NCBI GenBank assembly: GCA_020353535.1
Contig: CP070696.1
Span: 3,166,654-3,229,404 of the forward strand
Source: Spirochaetaceae bacterium
GTDB lineage: Bacteria > Spirochaetota > Spirochaetia > SZUA-6 > DRHE01
Length of the DNA: 62,751 nt
Direction: 5' to 3'
Below are positions 17,592 to 27,011 of this stretch, in pieces; position 1 is the first letter of the stretch, and every line of letters starts with the position of its first letter. Made by a program: the position numbers and the translations under genes. The notes beneath the pieces are model-generated. The model made no database searches. It was not told the origin of the DNA and worked only from the letters and a program-made list of their open reading frames with translations.

Positions 17592-20500
17592 GCTGCTCCC
17601 TCCGTCGTTCCCGCGGTTTCGCTGCGGGGTTTGACATTCATCAGACTCAGGATGCTCGGAACCATAAAGAGGGTGAAGAGGGTGGAAATCACCAATCCCC
17701 CGGACACGGCGATACCCAGGGGCTGCACGATGTTGGAGCCTTCGCCCATGCCTATGGCGATCGGCAGCATGCCGAACACCGTGGTCAGCATGGTCATCAC
17801 GATCGCTGTGAAGCGCAGACCCGCGGTTTCCACAAGGGCGTCGATCCTGTCAGCGTGCTTTGGCAGGATCTTGAGATAGAAGTCGATCATGATGATGGCG
17901 TTATTCACCACGATTCCTCCCAGAAGGATCGTACCCAGCATGGAGTTCAGACTCAGCGTCGATTTGAACACATAAAGGCTGAGCACAACCCCGATGAATC
18001 CCAAGGGCACGGTCACCAGGATCACCAGGGGGATACGCAGGGAGTTGAACTGAAAGGCAAGGAGGAGATAGATCAGCGCCACCGCTGCACCGAGGGCTAC
18101 GAACAGCGAGCGGATGGCTTTGTCCAGCTCCTCCTGAGGATTGTCGAAGGTGAGCGAGTAGCCGCTGGGAAGCACGAGTTTTTCTTCCAGCAGCTCCCGC
18201 ACCTGTTGTTCGTATTCGGCCCGACGAGCGGCTGCCGTGCCCGGGCTCATGCGGGCATAGAGCCGGAAGATCCTCTCCCCGTTCTCCGAAGCGATGCCAG
18301 CCACCCCCGTAGACTCCTGGAAATCGAAGAAGTGCTTCAGCGGCACGGTCCTCTGCCGGTAGGGAAGCAGAAAGTTTTCCAGCTTTTGCCGGCCCTCGAT
18401 CTCGGATTCCGGGTAGACCGCCGCCACGGAGACGGTTTGGCGATTTTCTTCAAATTCCACCGCAGCGGTGCCCCCGAGAATTTTGCGTATCAGGGTGAGC
18501 AGACTCCGCTCGCTGAACTCCGGTGATCCCTCCAACGCCTCCTCTCGGGCCGTAAGCGTAAGCTCGTCGGAGAAATTGGTCGAGGGATCGGTGAAAGCCC
18601 ATCCATACAGATCCGTCTCGTTGACCAGATCCCGCACTCGCTCCAGAATGGTGACGGTTTCGGCCGGATCCTCACCGTGCACGCTGATCTGCAGATCCAT
18701 GGTCCGGGGCAGAGGCAGCTGGGCCGGGTCCCACATCATTACATTGTAGTACCACTCATTGTCGGACACGAACTCCTTCTGCAGATCCGCCAAGACCTCC
18801 GTGGCCACCGAGGAGGAGCTAAGGTTTACGTAGTAGAGGTTGAAGCGCCCCGACACGTCGGCGTAGGAACTGACCAGATTCTCTCCAACGGTCTCTTTGA
18901 TGCGCTCATCCAGAACGGGTATCACCTCCTCGATGATCTGGGTCCGATCGTTGATCTCGGAACTGCGGAAGAACAGCACGATGCGGTCGCTCAACGGCGC
19001 CGCAATGATCTCTCTGGGGATCAACGGCAAAACCTTGAGCACCAAGAAGGCCAGAAGCCCGAAGGAGAAGACCATGAACAGCAAGGAAGCCCAGCGGCGG
19101 CGAAGCAGAGCGCCCAGCACGGTCTTGTACAGATTCTTGAAGAACTCCACCATGGGCACCGAGAGCCACTGCAGGCCGTGGAGCCGGACTATCCCACCGC
19201 TGTCAGCATCGCTCCCAAGCCCCGGATGGCGCTTTCGCTTAATGCTGTAGAACTGGAAAGCCACGATAGGGATAAGCGTCAAAGCCGCGAACATCGCGAT
19301 GAGCAGGGCGAAGACCACGGTGCGTGACTGGTCACCGAGGATCGCGTTGGTCAGCGGTGCGGTAAGGGAGATGGGCAGAAACACCAGTACCGTCGTCAGG
19401 GTGGAGGCGATCACCGGCGCCCGAACCTGATCCACAGCACGAATGACCAGATCCCGCAGATGACTGTTATCCCGGATCGGCGCCTCCTCCATGCGGAAGC
19501 GATGGATGTTTTCGATCACGACGATGGAGGAGTCGATGACCATGCCCACGGCCAGGGCGATACCTCCCAGGGAAATCAGATTCAGGCTGACCTTGAAGAA
19601 GTACATGAGAATGAAACTCAACACCAGGGTCACGGGCAGGGAAATTCCGATCAACAGGGTGTTACGCAGCTGCCCAAGTCCGAATAGCACCACCAGCATG
19701 GCCAGGGTGGCACCCAGGAGAGCGGCCCGCACCACGTTGCGGATTGCGCGGTTGATGTATTCCGCCGGATCAATATACATCTGGAACACCGTATCATCGG
19801 GGAGGAGCCCCTGGGCCCTGGCCTCCTCCAGAACCCTCTGAACGTCTTCGGACATCTTACGCACGTTCCCCCCGTCGATCGGAGCGGCGGTGATGCGGAT
19901 CCCCCGGGTACCGTTCATGATCACGGTCCGGGAAGGAAGGGTATAGCGGGTGGAGATATCGGCGACATCCTGCAGCCGGATGGCGACATTTCCACTCTGG
20001 GCTATGACGATCCTGCCGATATCGAACACAGAATCGATCCCTCGGCGGAAACGCACGCTGTAGGAGGTATCCCCCTGTTCTAGACGACCGACGGACTCCG
20101 GTCGGTATCCCACCAGCATGGCGGACTCCACGTCCTGAATATCCAGCCCATAGGCCAGCATGTCCGCCTGGCGGAGGAGCACTTCCACTTCCAGATCTTC
20201 CACCCGATAGATGTCCACACTCTCGGCATCCTCCACTGCGCTCATCATCGGCCGGACTGCGGAGTCCAGAATTTTGTACAGCTCCTCCGGGCTGGTGCTA
20301 GCCGAAGTGATACCGACGATCAGAAATCCCGCATTCTCGCCGGAGAAGAAGCCCACCCGATAGTTGTCACGATAGTCCGAGGGAAGCAGGTTGGAGATAC
20401 TGGTCATAGCCGTATCCACATCCGCCCTGGCGGCTTCAGGATCCGTGTTCCACTCGAAGGTCAGGGTGAAGCTGCTGCGGTCATTCTCATATTCCACCTC

Positions 20501-20734
20501 CAGCATATCCACGCCATCCACGGCGAGCAGCCGGGCTTCGATTTCCTCCGCAAATTCCCCGGAAAAGTCGATAGCGGAAATACCCGTATGGTTGATGTTC
20601 ACCCGTACCCGGGGCCTCTGGGTCTGGGGGTACAGTTGGATGGGTAGCTCCGTCACCAGAAAGATCCCGGCGGCGCAGAGCAGCAAGGTGAGAAGGATCA
20701 CCCCGGTTGTCTTGCGAAATATCGCGTTCAGCAT
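17588..20734 (-). CDS. RND (AcrB/HAE1-type) efflux pump inner-membrane subunit
   Basis: A protein of about 1,048 residues with the RND layout: TM1, a periplasmic porter loop, TM2-6, TM7, a second loop, TM8-12. In TM4 the proton-relay pair DD of AcrB appears as DS (GMVIDSSIVVIEN), a change seen in several non-proteobacterial RND groups; TM10 has GGIVVNNAIIMIDF. I chose ATG 20734 (MLNAIFRKTT) because the upstream stretch overlaps the adaptor's 3' end and is unlike an RND N-terminus. The substrate is unknown and no local regulator is seen. Confidence 0.9.
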   Translation of the reverse strand: MLNAIFRKTTGVILLTLLLCAAGIFLVTELPIQLYPQTQRPRVRVNINHTGISAIDFSGEFAEEIEARLLAVDGVDMLEVEYENDRSSFTLTFEWNTDPEAARADVDTAMTSISNLLPSDYRDNYRVGFFSGENAGFLIVGITSASTSPEELYKILDSAVRPMMSAVEDAESVDIYRVEDLEVEVLLRQADMLAYGLDIQDVESAMLVGYRPESVGRLEQGDTSYSVRFRRGIDSVFDIGRIVIAQSGNVAIRLQDVADISTRYTLPSRTVIMNGTRGIRITAAPIDGGNVRKMSEDVQRVLEEARAQGLLPDDTVFQMYIDPAEYINRAIRNVVRAALLGATLAMLVVLFGLGQLRNTLLIGISLPVTLVLSFILMYFFKVSLNLISLGGIALAVGMVIDSSIVVIENIHRFRMEEAPIRDNSHLRDLVIRAVDQVRAPVIASTLTTVLVFLPISLTAPLTNAILGDQSRTVVFALLIAMFAALTLIPIVAFQFYSIKRKRHPGLGSDADSGGIVRLHGLQWLSVPMVEFFKNLYKTVLGALLRRRWASLLFMVFSFGLLAFLVLKVLPLIPREIIAAPLSDRIVLFFRSSEINDRTQIIEEVIPVLDERIKETVGENLVSSYADVSGRFNLYYVNLSSSSVATEVLADLQKEFVSDNEWYYNVMMWDPAQLPLPRTMDLQISVHGEDPAETVTILERVRDLVNETDLYGWAFTDPSTNFSDELTLTAREEALEGSPEFSERSLLTLIRKILGGTAAVEFEENRQTVSVAAVYPESEIEGRQKLENFLLPYRQRTVPLKHFFDFQESTGVAGIASENGERIFRLYARMSPGTAAARRAEYEQQVRELLEEKLVLPSGYSLTFDNPQEELDKAIRSLFVALGAAVALIYLLLAFQFNSLRIPLVILVTVPLGFIGVVLSLYVFKSTLSLNSMLGTILLGGIVVNNAIIMIDFYLKILPKHADRIDALVETAGLRFTAIVMTMLTTVFGMLPIAIGMGEGSNIVQPLGIAVSGGLVISTLFTLFMVPSILSLMNVKPRSETAGTTEGAA

Positions 20735-20750
20735 AGCCGAGTCTTTCGCC

Positions 20751-21707
20751 TTACCGCCCGGAAGAGCCGGCGGCCGGCGTACGGGCATCCGGCGTACGGG
20801 CATCCGGCGCTCCGGGGGCCGGTGCTCCTTCTCGCTCCCTTCCGGTCAGGCGTCTGAGGTATCGCTCCCCTGGCCTCAGCCCCTCACGTATCAACACCAG
20901 GTCCCCGAACACCGGTCCAAGGGTGACCTCCCTTGCCTCCAGAACCTGAGCGTCGGTCACCATCCAGAGGAAGAACTTGCCGTAGCGGCGGACAACCACG
21001 TCCCGGGGAACGAACAGTCCCCGAACCCGATCGATGGGCAGATCGATGAGCACGAACTCCCCTATGCTCACCCTCTGGCTGTTGGGAAACTGAAAGGCGA
21101 GCTCGAACAAGCCGGTAGAGTAATCCGGCTCCGCAGAGCGGCTTAGCAGAATCCCCGAGATCGCGTTACCACCGGCTGTCCGACCCGTGACCGACTGTCC
21201 TACGTCGATTCTGAAGGCATCCTTATCGCTCACGTTCGCCTCCAGCAGGTAGCCCTCGGTACCCAATATCACGACGGCGGACTCCCCTGCATTGACCTCT
21301 GCTTCCGCCTGAACCAGCACCTCAGAAACCCGTCCGGAGATCCGGGCGTTGAGGGGAACCGGTTTGTAGAGATCCATCACATCGTCCTTGCGTTTGATGC
21401 TGAGAAGCTCCTGCCCGACCTGGACGAGCTGTCCCTCCCGTACGAAAACGGCCTGAACATAACCGCCGGTGGAGATCTTGTGAACGATCCGGCTCTGAGG
21501 CTCCAGCCTTCCACCCACTGTGATGCTGTGGAACTGTTCGCTGACCTGGGCTGCGGCAATGGGCGAGGCACCAGCAGCTCCGGACTGTCCCGGATTTCCG
21601 CCCGATCCGGCACCGCCACCAGGCCGGCCGCCTCCCTGCTGGGTTATCCCGCTGACCGCCGCCAGCAGCCCTGCGAGGATCACTGCGACGATTGCCACGT
21701 TCTTCAT
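20751..21707 (-). CDS. RND efflux periplasmic adaptor (membrane fusion protein)
   Basis: A 318-residue adaptor: N-terminal signal/anchor, a Gly-rich linker, a lipoyl half-motif (VREGQLVQVGQELLSI), a barrel and a membrane-proximal domain. It lacks a long coiled-coil hairpin. I chose ATG 21707 (MKNVAIVAV) for its GGAG ribosome site; the frame is open to 21722. The C-terminus holds a short tandem repeat of PDART from a DNA duplication near 20770-20800. It is the first gene of the pump operon. Confidence 0.85.
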   Translation of the reverse strand: MKNVAIVAVILAGLLAAVSGITQQGGGRPGGGAGSGGNPGQSGAAGASPIAAAQVSEQFHSITVGGRLEPQSRIVHKISTGGYVQAVFVREGQLVQVGQELLSIKRKDDVMDLYKPVPLNARISGRVSEVLVQAEAEVNAGESAVVILGTEGYLLEANVSDKDAFRIDVGQSVTGRTAGGNAISGILLSRSAEPDYSTGLFELAFQFPNSQRVSIGEFVLIDLPIDRVRGLFVPRDVVVRRYGKFFLWMVTDAQVLEAREVTLGPVFGDLVLIREGLRPGERYLRRLTGREREGAPAPGAPDARTPDARTPAAGSSGR

Positions 21708-21838
21708 GCCCTGTCTCTCCATTCTGTCTGTGAGGCTCGAATCCTCGAATTTCTCAAGGTCCTGCCAAGTGCACCAGAAGTTTGCGATAATGCTAAAGAT
21801 ACTAAATAACCGTGGTTCAGAGGAAGTACAAACGTTGC

Positions 21839-22807
21839 CTAACTCCGCTTCTCCCGCGCAAAGCGCAGAGTACGGGTATCCTTCTCCGATCCGGTAGGAA
21901 CCGTCAAGATTTCATACAGATCGGGGCGGCGGCTTCTGATCCAACGGGAGCCCGTGCTCATCTCCAGACGGCTCGCTTCAAGATAGGCTACGACCATGGC
22001 GTTTTCCGCCTTCCAGGTTTCTACCAGAATCTCACCGTACGGATCGAAGATCATGGCGTTCCCCGTCCGAATCTCATTGTCATCCAGACCGACACCGTTG
22101 GCATAGATCAGAAACATCCCATTGTCGTGAGCCCTGGAGGGAAGCCAGCGCATCAGCCAATCCCGCCCCTTTGGACCGCGAAACTCCGCTTCGATCGCGG
22201 CTGGATCCTTGTGCCGATCCGCCCACAACTTCGGATCGATCAGACCCATGCAGCGCGGGCTGGGGGAATCGCACCCGCCGGTTTGATGGGGTGCCAGGAG
22301 GATCTCCGCTCCCATGAGAGCGGTAATTCTTACATTTTCGAAAATATTGTTGTCATAACAGATCAAAACACCCACCCGTGCACCCTGGGGAATATCGAAA
22401 ACGGTGTAGGTGCTGCCCGAATCCATGTGCTCGCTGATGAAGCAGTGAAGCTTCCTGTGCTGGGCGGTCTTCCCATCAGGCATGGCTACCACGTAAGTGT
22501 TGTAGAACTTACCCTCGCCGGATCGTTCAATGAGCCCCGCACCCAGGGTAAGCCCGAATTCTCGAGACAGGTCCAACAGTCTCTGCGTGGAGGGGCCGTC
22601 CGGAACAGGTTCGGCCAGGGCATCGATAGCCTCCCGGTTGAGTTTCCGCACATGCCAGTAACCAGTGATGCACATCTCTGGAAAAACGAGCAGCTGAACG
22701 CCCACGCCCGAAGCCTGTTCCGAAAACGAGCGGATCGTCTCGAGATTAGCCTGTTTGTCCCCTGCGGCGTGATTGAACTGTACAGCAGCGGCTTTTATGT
22801 CTTTCAT
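21839..22807 (-). CDS. Carbon-nitrogen hydrolase (nitrilase superfamily amidase)
   Basis: A 322-residue cytoplasmic amidase. The Glu-Lys-Cys triad is visible: Glu in FPEMCITGY, Lys in HRKLHCF and Cys in LICYDN. A segment of about 40 residues between the Cys region and SRAHDNGMF is longer than usual. I chose ATG 22807 (MKDIKAAAVQF), the normal nitrilase N-terminus. Closest families are N-carbamoylputrescine amidase and omega-amidase types. The upstream 40 bases separate it from a divergent remnant gene. Confidence 0.82.
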   Translation of the reverse strand: MKDIKAAAVQFNHAAGDKQANLETIRSFSEQASGVGVQLLVFPEMCITGYWHVRKLNREAIDALAEPVPDGPSTQRLLDLSREFGLTLGAGLIERSGEGKFYNTYVVAMPDGKTAQHRKLHCFISEHMDSGSTYTVFDIPQGARVGVLICYDNNIFENVRITALMGAEILLAPHQTGGCDSPSPRCMGLIDPKLWADRHKDPAAIEAEFRGPKGRDWLMRWLPSRAHDNGMFLIYANGVGLDDNEIRTGNAMIFDPYGEILVETWKAENAMVVAYLEASRLEMSTGSRWIRSRRPDLYEILTVPTGSEKDTRTLRFAREKRS

Positions 22808-22848
22808 ACACTCGAGAATAGCAAATATTTGGGGTATGAGGGAAGGAA

Positions 22849-23118
22849 ATGAATTGCACTTGCCCTTTCTGCCGCACGGTACCATGTTTTGTTCCGCATC
22901 TATCCAGTCAAAACGAAGGGAGACAGGGATGCCGCCGCGACTACGTGCACAACCTGGCCGCTCCGATCGAAACGAACAAATACTCCGTCGAAGAGTGGCT
23001 GCGGGCAGCCCGGAAGAGGATCAGCAACGGCGTCCAGATTATCGGCGGCTACTGCGGAATCGGACTAGAGTACATCGAGGCACTATCGGCTATAATGAAG
23101 TATGGGGTAGAACCATGA
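22849..23118 (+). pseudogene. Probable homocysteine S-methyltransferase remnant (C-terminal fragment)
   Basis: An 89-residue frame with a good ribosome site (GAGGGAAGGAA). Its last 45 residues (SVEEWLRAARKRI, IIGGYCGIGLEYIEAL) resemble the end of homocysteine S-methyltransferases, where the motif is normally GGCCGT-x-P and both Cys bind zinc. Here the first Cys is Tyr and the catalytic barrel is gone. Its stop overlaps the start of the FMN reductase (ATGA), so it may still be translated as a leader. I treat it as a decayed gene; a small functional protein cannot be excluded. Confidence 0.5.
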
Positions 23119-23834
23119 AGGTAGCAGCTATCAACGGGAGCTCCAGGATGGAGAAGGGATACACCGACATACTGGCACGGCCCTTTCTACAGGGGATGCG
23201 GGAAGCCGGAGCGGAAGTCGAGCTTTTTTACGCCAAGCGATTAATGATCAAACCCTGTACCGGGGAGTTTCACTGCTGGGATGAAAAGCCCGGAGAATGT
23301 TACCAACACGACGAGATGCAAACCCTGTATCCAAAGCTGCGCGAGGCGAACATTCTGGTTCTAGCAGTGCCCGTGTACATTCCCCTGCCGGGGGTGATGC
23401 AGAACCTGATAAACCGGCTCTGTCCCTTGCTCGAGCCAATTCTGGAAATCCGAGACGGCCGAACCCGGGCCCGACTGCGGTCCAACGTGCAAATCCAGAG
23501 GATCGTACTGGTGTCTACCGGCGGCTGGTGGGAAATCGGGAACTTCAACACGCTTGTTGGTATCGCGGCAGAGCTGGCTGAGACGATGGGCATCGAGTTT
23601 TCTGGGGCGCTGCTGCGTCCCCACGCCTATCTCATGATTCGCAAAGGAGAGCTAACCAAGAAGGGCGAAGAAATTCTCGATGCTGCCCGGAAAGCGGGTC
23701 AGGCTCTTGTACGGCACGGAAAAATCCCGGAAGATCTTTCCACATCCGTGAGTCGACCCCTCATTTCATCCGACGCATTTGTAAAGCTGTGGAATCGCCG
23801 CTACGGGGCGATGAACGATCAAACAGATACGTAA
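23115..23834 (+). CDS. Flavodoxin-like NADPH-dependent FMN reductase family protein
   Basis: A 239-residue flavodoxin-fold protein. The FMN phosphate loop is INGSSRMEKG (residues 5-14), followed by a Cys-containing loop (PCTGEFHCWD), then ILVLAVPVYIPLPGVMQNLINR and VSTGGWWEIGN for the isoalloxazine ring. Typical for NAD(P)H:FMN or iron-sulfur flavoprotein-like reductases. ATG 23115 overlaps the upstream stop and starts at the conserved MKVAAINGS; the longer open frame upstream is not part of the fold. Confidence 0.8.
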   Translation: MKVAAINGSSRMEKGYTDILARPFLQGMREAGAEVELFYAKRLMIKPCTGEFHCWDEKPGECYQHDEMQTLYPKLREANILVLAVPVYIPLPGVMQNLINRLCPLLEPILEIRDGRTRARLRSNVQIQRIVLVSTGGWWEIGNFNTLVGIAAELAETMGIEFSGALLRPHAYLMIRKGELTKKGEEILDAARKAGQALVRHGKIPEDLSTSVSRPLISSDAFVKLWNRRYGAMNDQTDT

Positions 23835-23860
23835 CGCACCAAGCTCCAAAACCTGCCCAA

Positions 23861-24745
23861 TCAGGACCACATAGCCGGTCCCGACGGCTCTTTCCTCTTT
23901 ATCCACTCAACGGGATTGCCCCACTCAACGGCTTTCCAGGGCATGTTCTCCGGCTTCACCAGAGGATAGATCTCTTCAAAGTACGCCAACCTCTCCGGCC
24001 CGTTCATGGGTGTGAAGTTCTCCGCCACTGCCAGATCCGCCTCCAGCTCGGCCAGCGTTGAACAGCCGACGATTACCGTTGAAAGGGGAAGCGACAGAGC
24101 GTAGCGCAGAGCCCGATCCGCCGTGGCCGCCAGCTTCTTGTACGCGAAGATCTTCATCCCGATCACGCCGACTCCCTTGGAGGCCGCTACCGGAAGGAAC
24201 TCCTCGGCGAAGCTGAAGAGAAAATGATCCAGGGCGGATACGGCCACCAAAGCCGTGTCAAAGGGGTAGCGCCGCAACGCCTCGACCAGAACCTGAGGAT
24301 CCGTGTGGCCGCTGATGCTTATATTTCGCACCAGCCCCTCCTCCTTTGCTTCAATGGCCACCTGCAGGGCGCCGTCCATCATGGCATCCAGGCGTTCGAA
24401 GCTGAACAGGTTGTGCAGGCGCCATTCATCCACGTAGCCGGTCTGAAGCCGCTCGAGGCTGTCTGACAGCTGCTGGCGCGCCTCCTCCCGACCTGTCGCC
24501 CAGACCTTAGTGGCGATCCACATCTCCTTGCGGCGGTGTTTCGCCACCAGCCCCACCCGCTGTTCCGACTGCCCCGCGGAATACATCCAGGCGGTGTCGA
24601 AATAACGAATACCTCGATCAATGGCCGTGTTGAGAATTTCTACAGCCTGGCTCTCATTGCAGCCCTCCTCATCCACGATGCGTTGAGCACCAAAACTGAG
24701 GATGGGAAAGGACTGTCCGGTTTTTCCCAATATACGTTCTTCCAT
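23861..24745 (-). CDS. Aldo/keto reductase
   Basis: A 294-residue AKR barrel. Catalytic tetrad: Asp and Tyr in YFDTAWMYSAGQSE, Lys in IATKVW and His in RLHNLF. The final VGCSTLAELEADL is the NADPH-binding region. It resembles the single-domain relatives of YccK-type ferredoxin-containing AKRs but lacks their C-terminal Cys cluster. A good promoter lies upstream on the same strand. Confidence 0.85.
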   Translation of the reverse strand: MEERILGKTGQSFPILSFGAQRIVDEEGCNESQAVEILNTAIDRGIRYFDTAWMYSAGQSEQRVGLVAKHRRKEMWIATKVWATGREEARQQLSDSLERLQTGYVDEWRLHNLFSFERLDAMMDGALQVAIEAKEEGLVRNISISGHTDPQVLVEALRRYPFDTALVAVSALDHFLFSFAEEFLPVAASKGVGVIGMKIFAYKKLAATADRALRYALSLPLSTVIVGCSTLAELEADLAVAENFTPMNGPERLAYFEEIYPLVKPENMPWKAVEWGNPVEWIKRKEPSGPAMWS

Positions 24746-24797
24746 GATTGTTTACCTCTTTGATCAATATAAAGATATTGGATCGAGGTTTCCACCT

Positions 24798-24826
24798 TTG
24801 ATAGGGCAGCGGACAGATCGTGTCAA
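24798..24826 (-). promoter_or_regulatory. Predicted promoter of the aldo/keto reductase
   Basis: On the minus strand, a consensus TTGACA (24826-24821), a 17-base spacer and TATCAA (24803-24798) precede the gene start by about 50 bases. Confidence 0.5.
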
Positions 24827-24977
24827 TTTGGATCGTTCTCGCCTCCGACGTGGCGACCGCTACCTGGCCCGCTGGGTGCCGGTGCCCTGAGCCTTATGGA
24901 CTTTTATCTTCGTCTGGGGAACGATCGCGCGTGGAGCCGCCCGCATCGGAGGGTAGCTCCGTCCCTGTTCACAGCTC

Positions 24978-25646
24978 CTAGTAGTTCATGCCCATGCCGA
25001 AACCCATATGGCCCGGAGCGGTGTGCAGCATGTACAGCTTGGGTTCGAAGGTAACCTTGCCCTCGGCGATATTTCTTTCGGCCAGTTTGGCCGCGTGGTT
25101 GCTCGACACGCCCCGCAGCACCAACTGGATCACTCCGCCTCCGGCCAGAACACCGAGACTGGGCAGCAGATCCACGAAGCTTTGTTTCTTCCACTCATCC
25201 TCGATCGTCGCGAAGGAATCCTTGAAGTAATTCAACTGGTCGAACTGCAGCTCATCGGGCAGCAGGAAGTAAGCACCAAGCAGGATTCCGGTTCCCAACA
25301 GCAGATCCACACTCAGGAACAGGGCACCGCTGCCCGCATCGTCATTCATGAACTGTCCCAGGCCGGGGAGCATGAAGGACAAGGCCCTTGATTTGGCCAC
25401 ATAAGCGGCTTTCTGGTAGGCGATCGATACCTCGCCGAGCAGGTCCTTGGCCTCGCCTACGGTGAGCTCTCCCAGCACTTCATTCTCCTGGCCGGCCAGG
25501 ACCGCCTCCAGCTCCTGCTGGAGTAGCTCCTCATCCATCCACATCATGGAACGATGATCCATGTCACGGGATTGCCGCGGAGAGCCGGCAAACAATGCGC
25601 CGGCGGTAACGGTAACGATCAACAGTGCAACAAGCCATCTCTTCAT
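24978..25646 (-). CDS. Exported or membrane protein of unknown function (LPGLGQF motif)
   Basis: A 222-residue protein with a signal peptide (MKRWLVALLIVTVTAGALFAG), a helical region, then ALSFMLPGLGQFMNDDAGSG followed by two hydrophobic helices, and a third near residue 165. The LPGLGQ-(F/Y)-x-(N/G)-x-(D/K)-x-x-G stretch occurs in small spirochaetal and Bacteroidetes membrane proteins, including P13/DUF5683-like ones, but I cannot assign a family. The C-terminus is Met/Gly rich. The GAGGAGG ribosome site is strong. Function unknown. Confidence 0.6.
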   Translation of the reverse strand: MKRWLVALLIVTVTAGALFAGSPRQSRDMDHRSMMWMDEELLQQELEAVLAGQENEVLGELTVGEAKDLLGEVSIAYQKAAYVAKSRALSFMLPGLGQFMNDDAGSGALFLSVDLLLGTGILLGAYFLLPDELQFDQLNYFKDSFATIEDEWKKQSFVDLLPSLGVLAGGGVIQLVLRGVSSNHAAKLAERNIAEGKVTFEPKLYMLHTAPGHMGFGMGMNY

Positions 25647-25785
25647 GGCAAAACCTCCTCGAAATGTGTTTCAGCTGCTTCGAGCTGTACCTATCAATAT
25701 ACCTATAGCCGCATGCAAAGGCCAAGCAGTGATCCTCTGTCCGAGCTTGACAGGCAGGCGGCAATGACCTCTAGTGATCTCTGGG

Positions 25786-26676
25786 ATGAAATACAGGCCG
25801 ATGCGCTTCGACCCGGATTACCGGCCTTTCGTGGCGCCCCAGTGCATATACATCGTACCCCTGGCCGCGGACCCATCCCGCTTCCAGGTGCTGATCCCGG
25901 CGAAACTTAAGAAACACCTCCTCGATCTGCTTATCCAGGACAGCCTACAAATCCGTCAATTTCAAGGATGCCCGCAAGAGGCGGCGGCAAACATCAAAGC
26001 TCAGCTCGGTCGCAGCTGCACCCAGGGGCCATCCCACTATTCGACCCGGACGAATCAACTGATCGTGGCGGGAACCGCGCTGGTTGTCCTGGGGATTATC
26101 AATTGGACTTTTCCCGATCCTCTACCGTTGGCTGACGAAATTCTCATGATAGGCGGCGGCGCCGGGGTGGGCATCGCTGGATACCTTACCCGTCGGCGGA
26201 ATCTGCCTCTGCTTCGTGACAAGACGGCCAAGGCCGTTCAAGGCCTCGACCGGCTGGATTGCCGGGATGATCCCCTGCTCAGCCGTATCCACGAAGCGAT
26301 CAAGGCTAAGAGTGCTCCCGACATCGGTCCCTCAAACAGAGAGCTTGTAGATGTCTTCGAGTTGGAGTCCCGCTGGCTGGTGGAACACCTCGACCTGCAG
26401 CGTCTCCTCGATGCCAAGATCTTCACCATTTCAGAGCTGGACTGCCTGCTCCAAGCCTTGGAAGGCGCCTTCCCCCTTTCCAGGTTTCTGAGTGTGGAGC
26501 GCAAGCTGCGACAGGATCCAACGGACGGGAAAGCCCGCAGAGCCCGGGACAAGATGGCGGAAAGCTACGGACTGTCGGGGGACGCGTTCACCGTGTATGC
26601 CGAGTTCTACCGTCTAGCACGGGAGATCATTTCCGAGAGTGGCCCGCGCAGCCAGCACAGAGAGGGTGAGGGGTAA
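25786..26676 (+). CDS. Hypothetical protein with two central membrane helices
   Basis: A 296-residue protein I do not recognise. It has a soluble N-terminal part of about 85 residues, two adjacent hydrophobic helices (about 92-112 and 118-138), and a helical cytoplasmic C-terminal part. The start is uncertain: ATG 25786 and GTG 25774 are in frame, neither with a good ribosome site. A protein-like stretch in another frame just upstream (MTSSDLWDEIQ, from 25764) raises the possibility of a frameshift near 25,795. Confidence 0.5.
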   Translation: MKYRPMRFDPDYRPFVAPQCIYIVPLAADPSRFQVLIPAKLKKHLLDLLIQDSLQIRQFQGCPQEAAANIKAQLGRSCTQGPSHYSTRTNQLIVAGTALVVLGIINWTFPDPLPLADEILMIGGGAGVGIAGYLTRRRNLPLLRDKTAKAVQGLDRLDCRDDPLLSRIHEAIKAKSAPDIGPSNRELVDVFELESRWLVEHLDLQRLLDAKIFTISELDCLLQALEGAFPLSRFLSVERKLRQDPTDGKARRARDKMAESYGLSGDAFTVYAEFYRLAREIISESGPRSQHREGEG

Positions 26677-27011
26677 GCCGAGTCGCATTTAACCGCGAAT
26701 TTCTCCCGCCGCAACCTATAAAAAAGTTGGGACCGAGGGGGTTGGTAACATGCGTGAGGACAACCTTTGAACTGTGCAAAAGTCGCGCCCGTTTCCCCTC
26801 GATCGCCAACTGGGAGAAGTGGGATGCCATGAAACGTCGTGCGCCTCTGGCATAAATATATTTGCAACATCCATGCCAAGTTACGATAACCGGAGGATAA
26901 ACTATTCCTCTATCGGATAAAGAATTATTGAGGGGCGGTTTTTCCGGCTGCCCTATATCCGTGTTCCTGGTTACAGAAAGGAAAGAATACAGCGTGCCAG
27001 TTACACTTTCG
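26677..27011. other. 335-base gap between convergent genes, no gene recognised
   Basis: The end-to-end gap between the hypothetical protein and the UPF0280 gene holds no convincing coding frame. It contains an AT-rich patch near 26,850-26,930 and weak inverted repeats (a 5-bp GAGGA/TCCTC stem near 26,893-26,910) before a short T run at about 26,939-26,943. A TTGCAA-17-GATAAC promoter-like pair is present near 26,862. It is odd in a region where other convergent genes overlap. Confidence 0.4.

Noticed and set aside
22773..23114. Extending the FMN reductase upstream to 22773 (353 residues).
   Set aside because: The flavodoxin fold begins at MKVAAINGS (23115); the upstream part overlaps the amidase start and the remnant, and is Arg-rich noise.
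24904..25194. A 96-codon minus-strand frame overlapping the exported LPGLGQF protein.
   Set aside because: Arg/Gly-rich shadow of the real gene in another frame.
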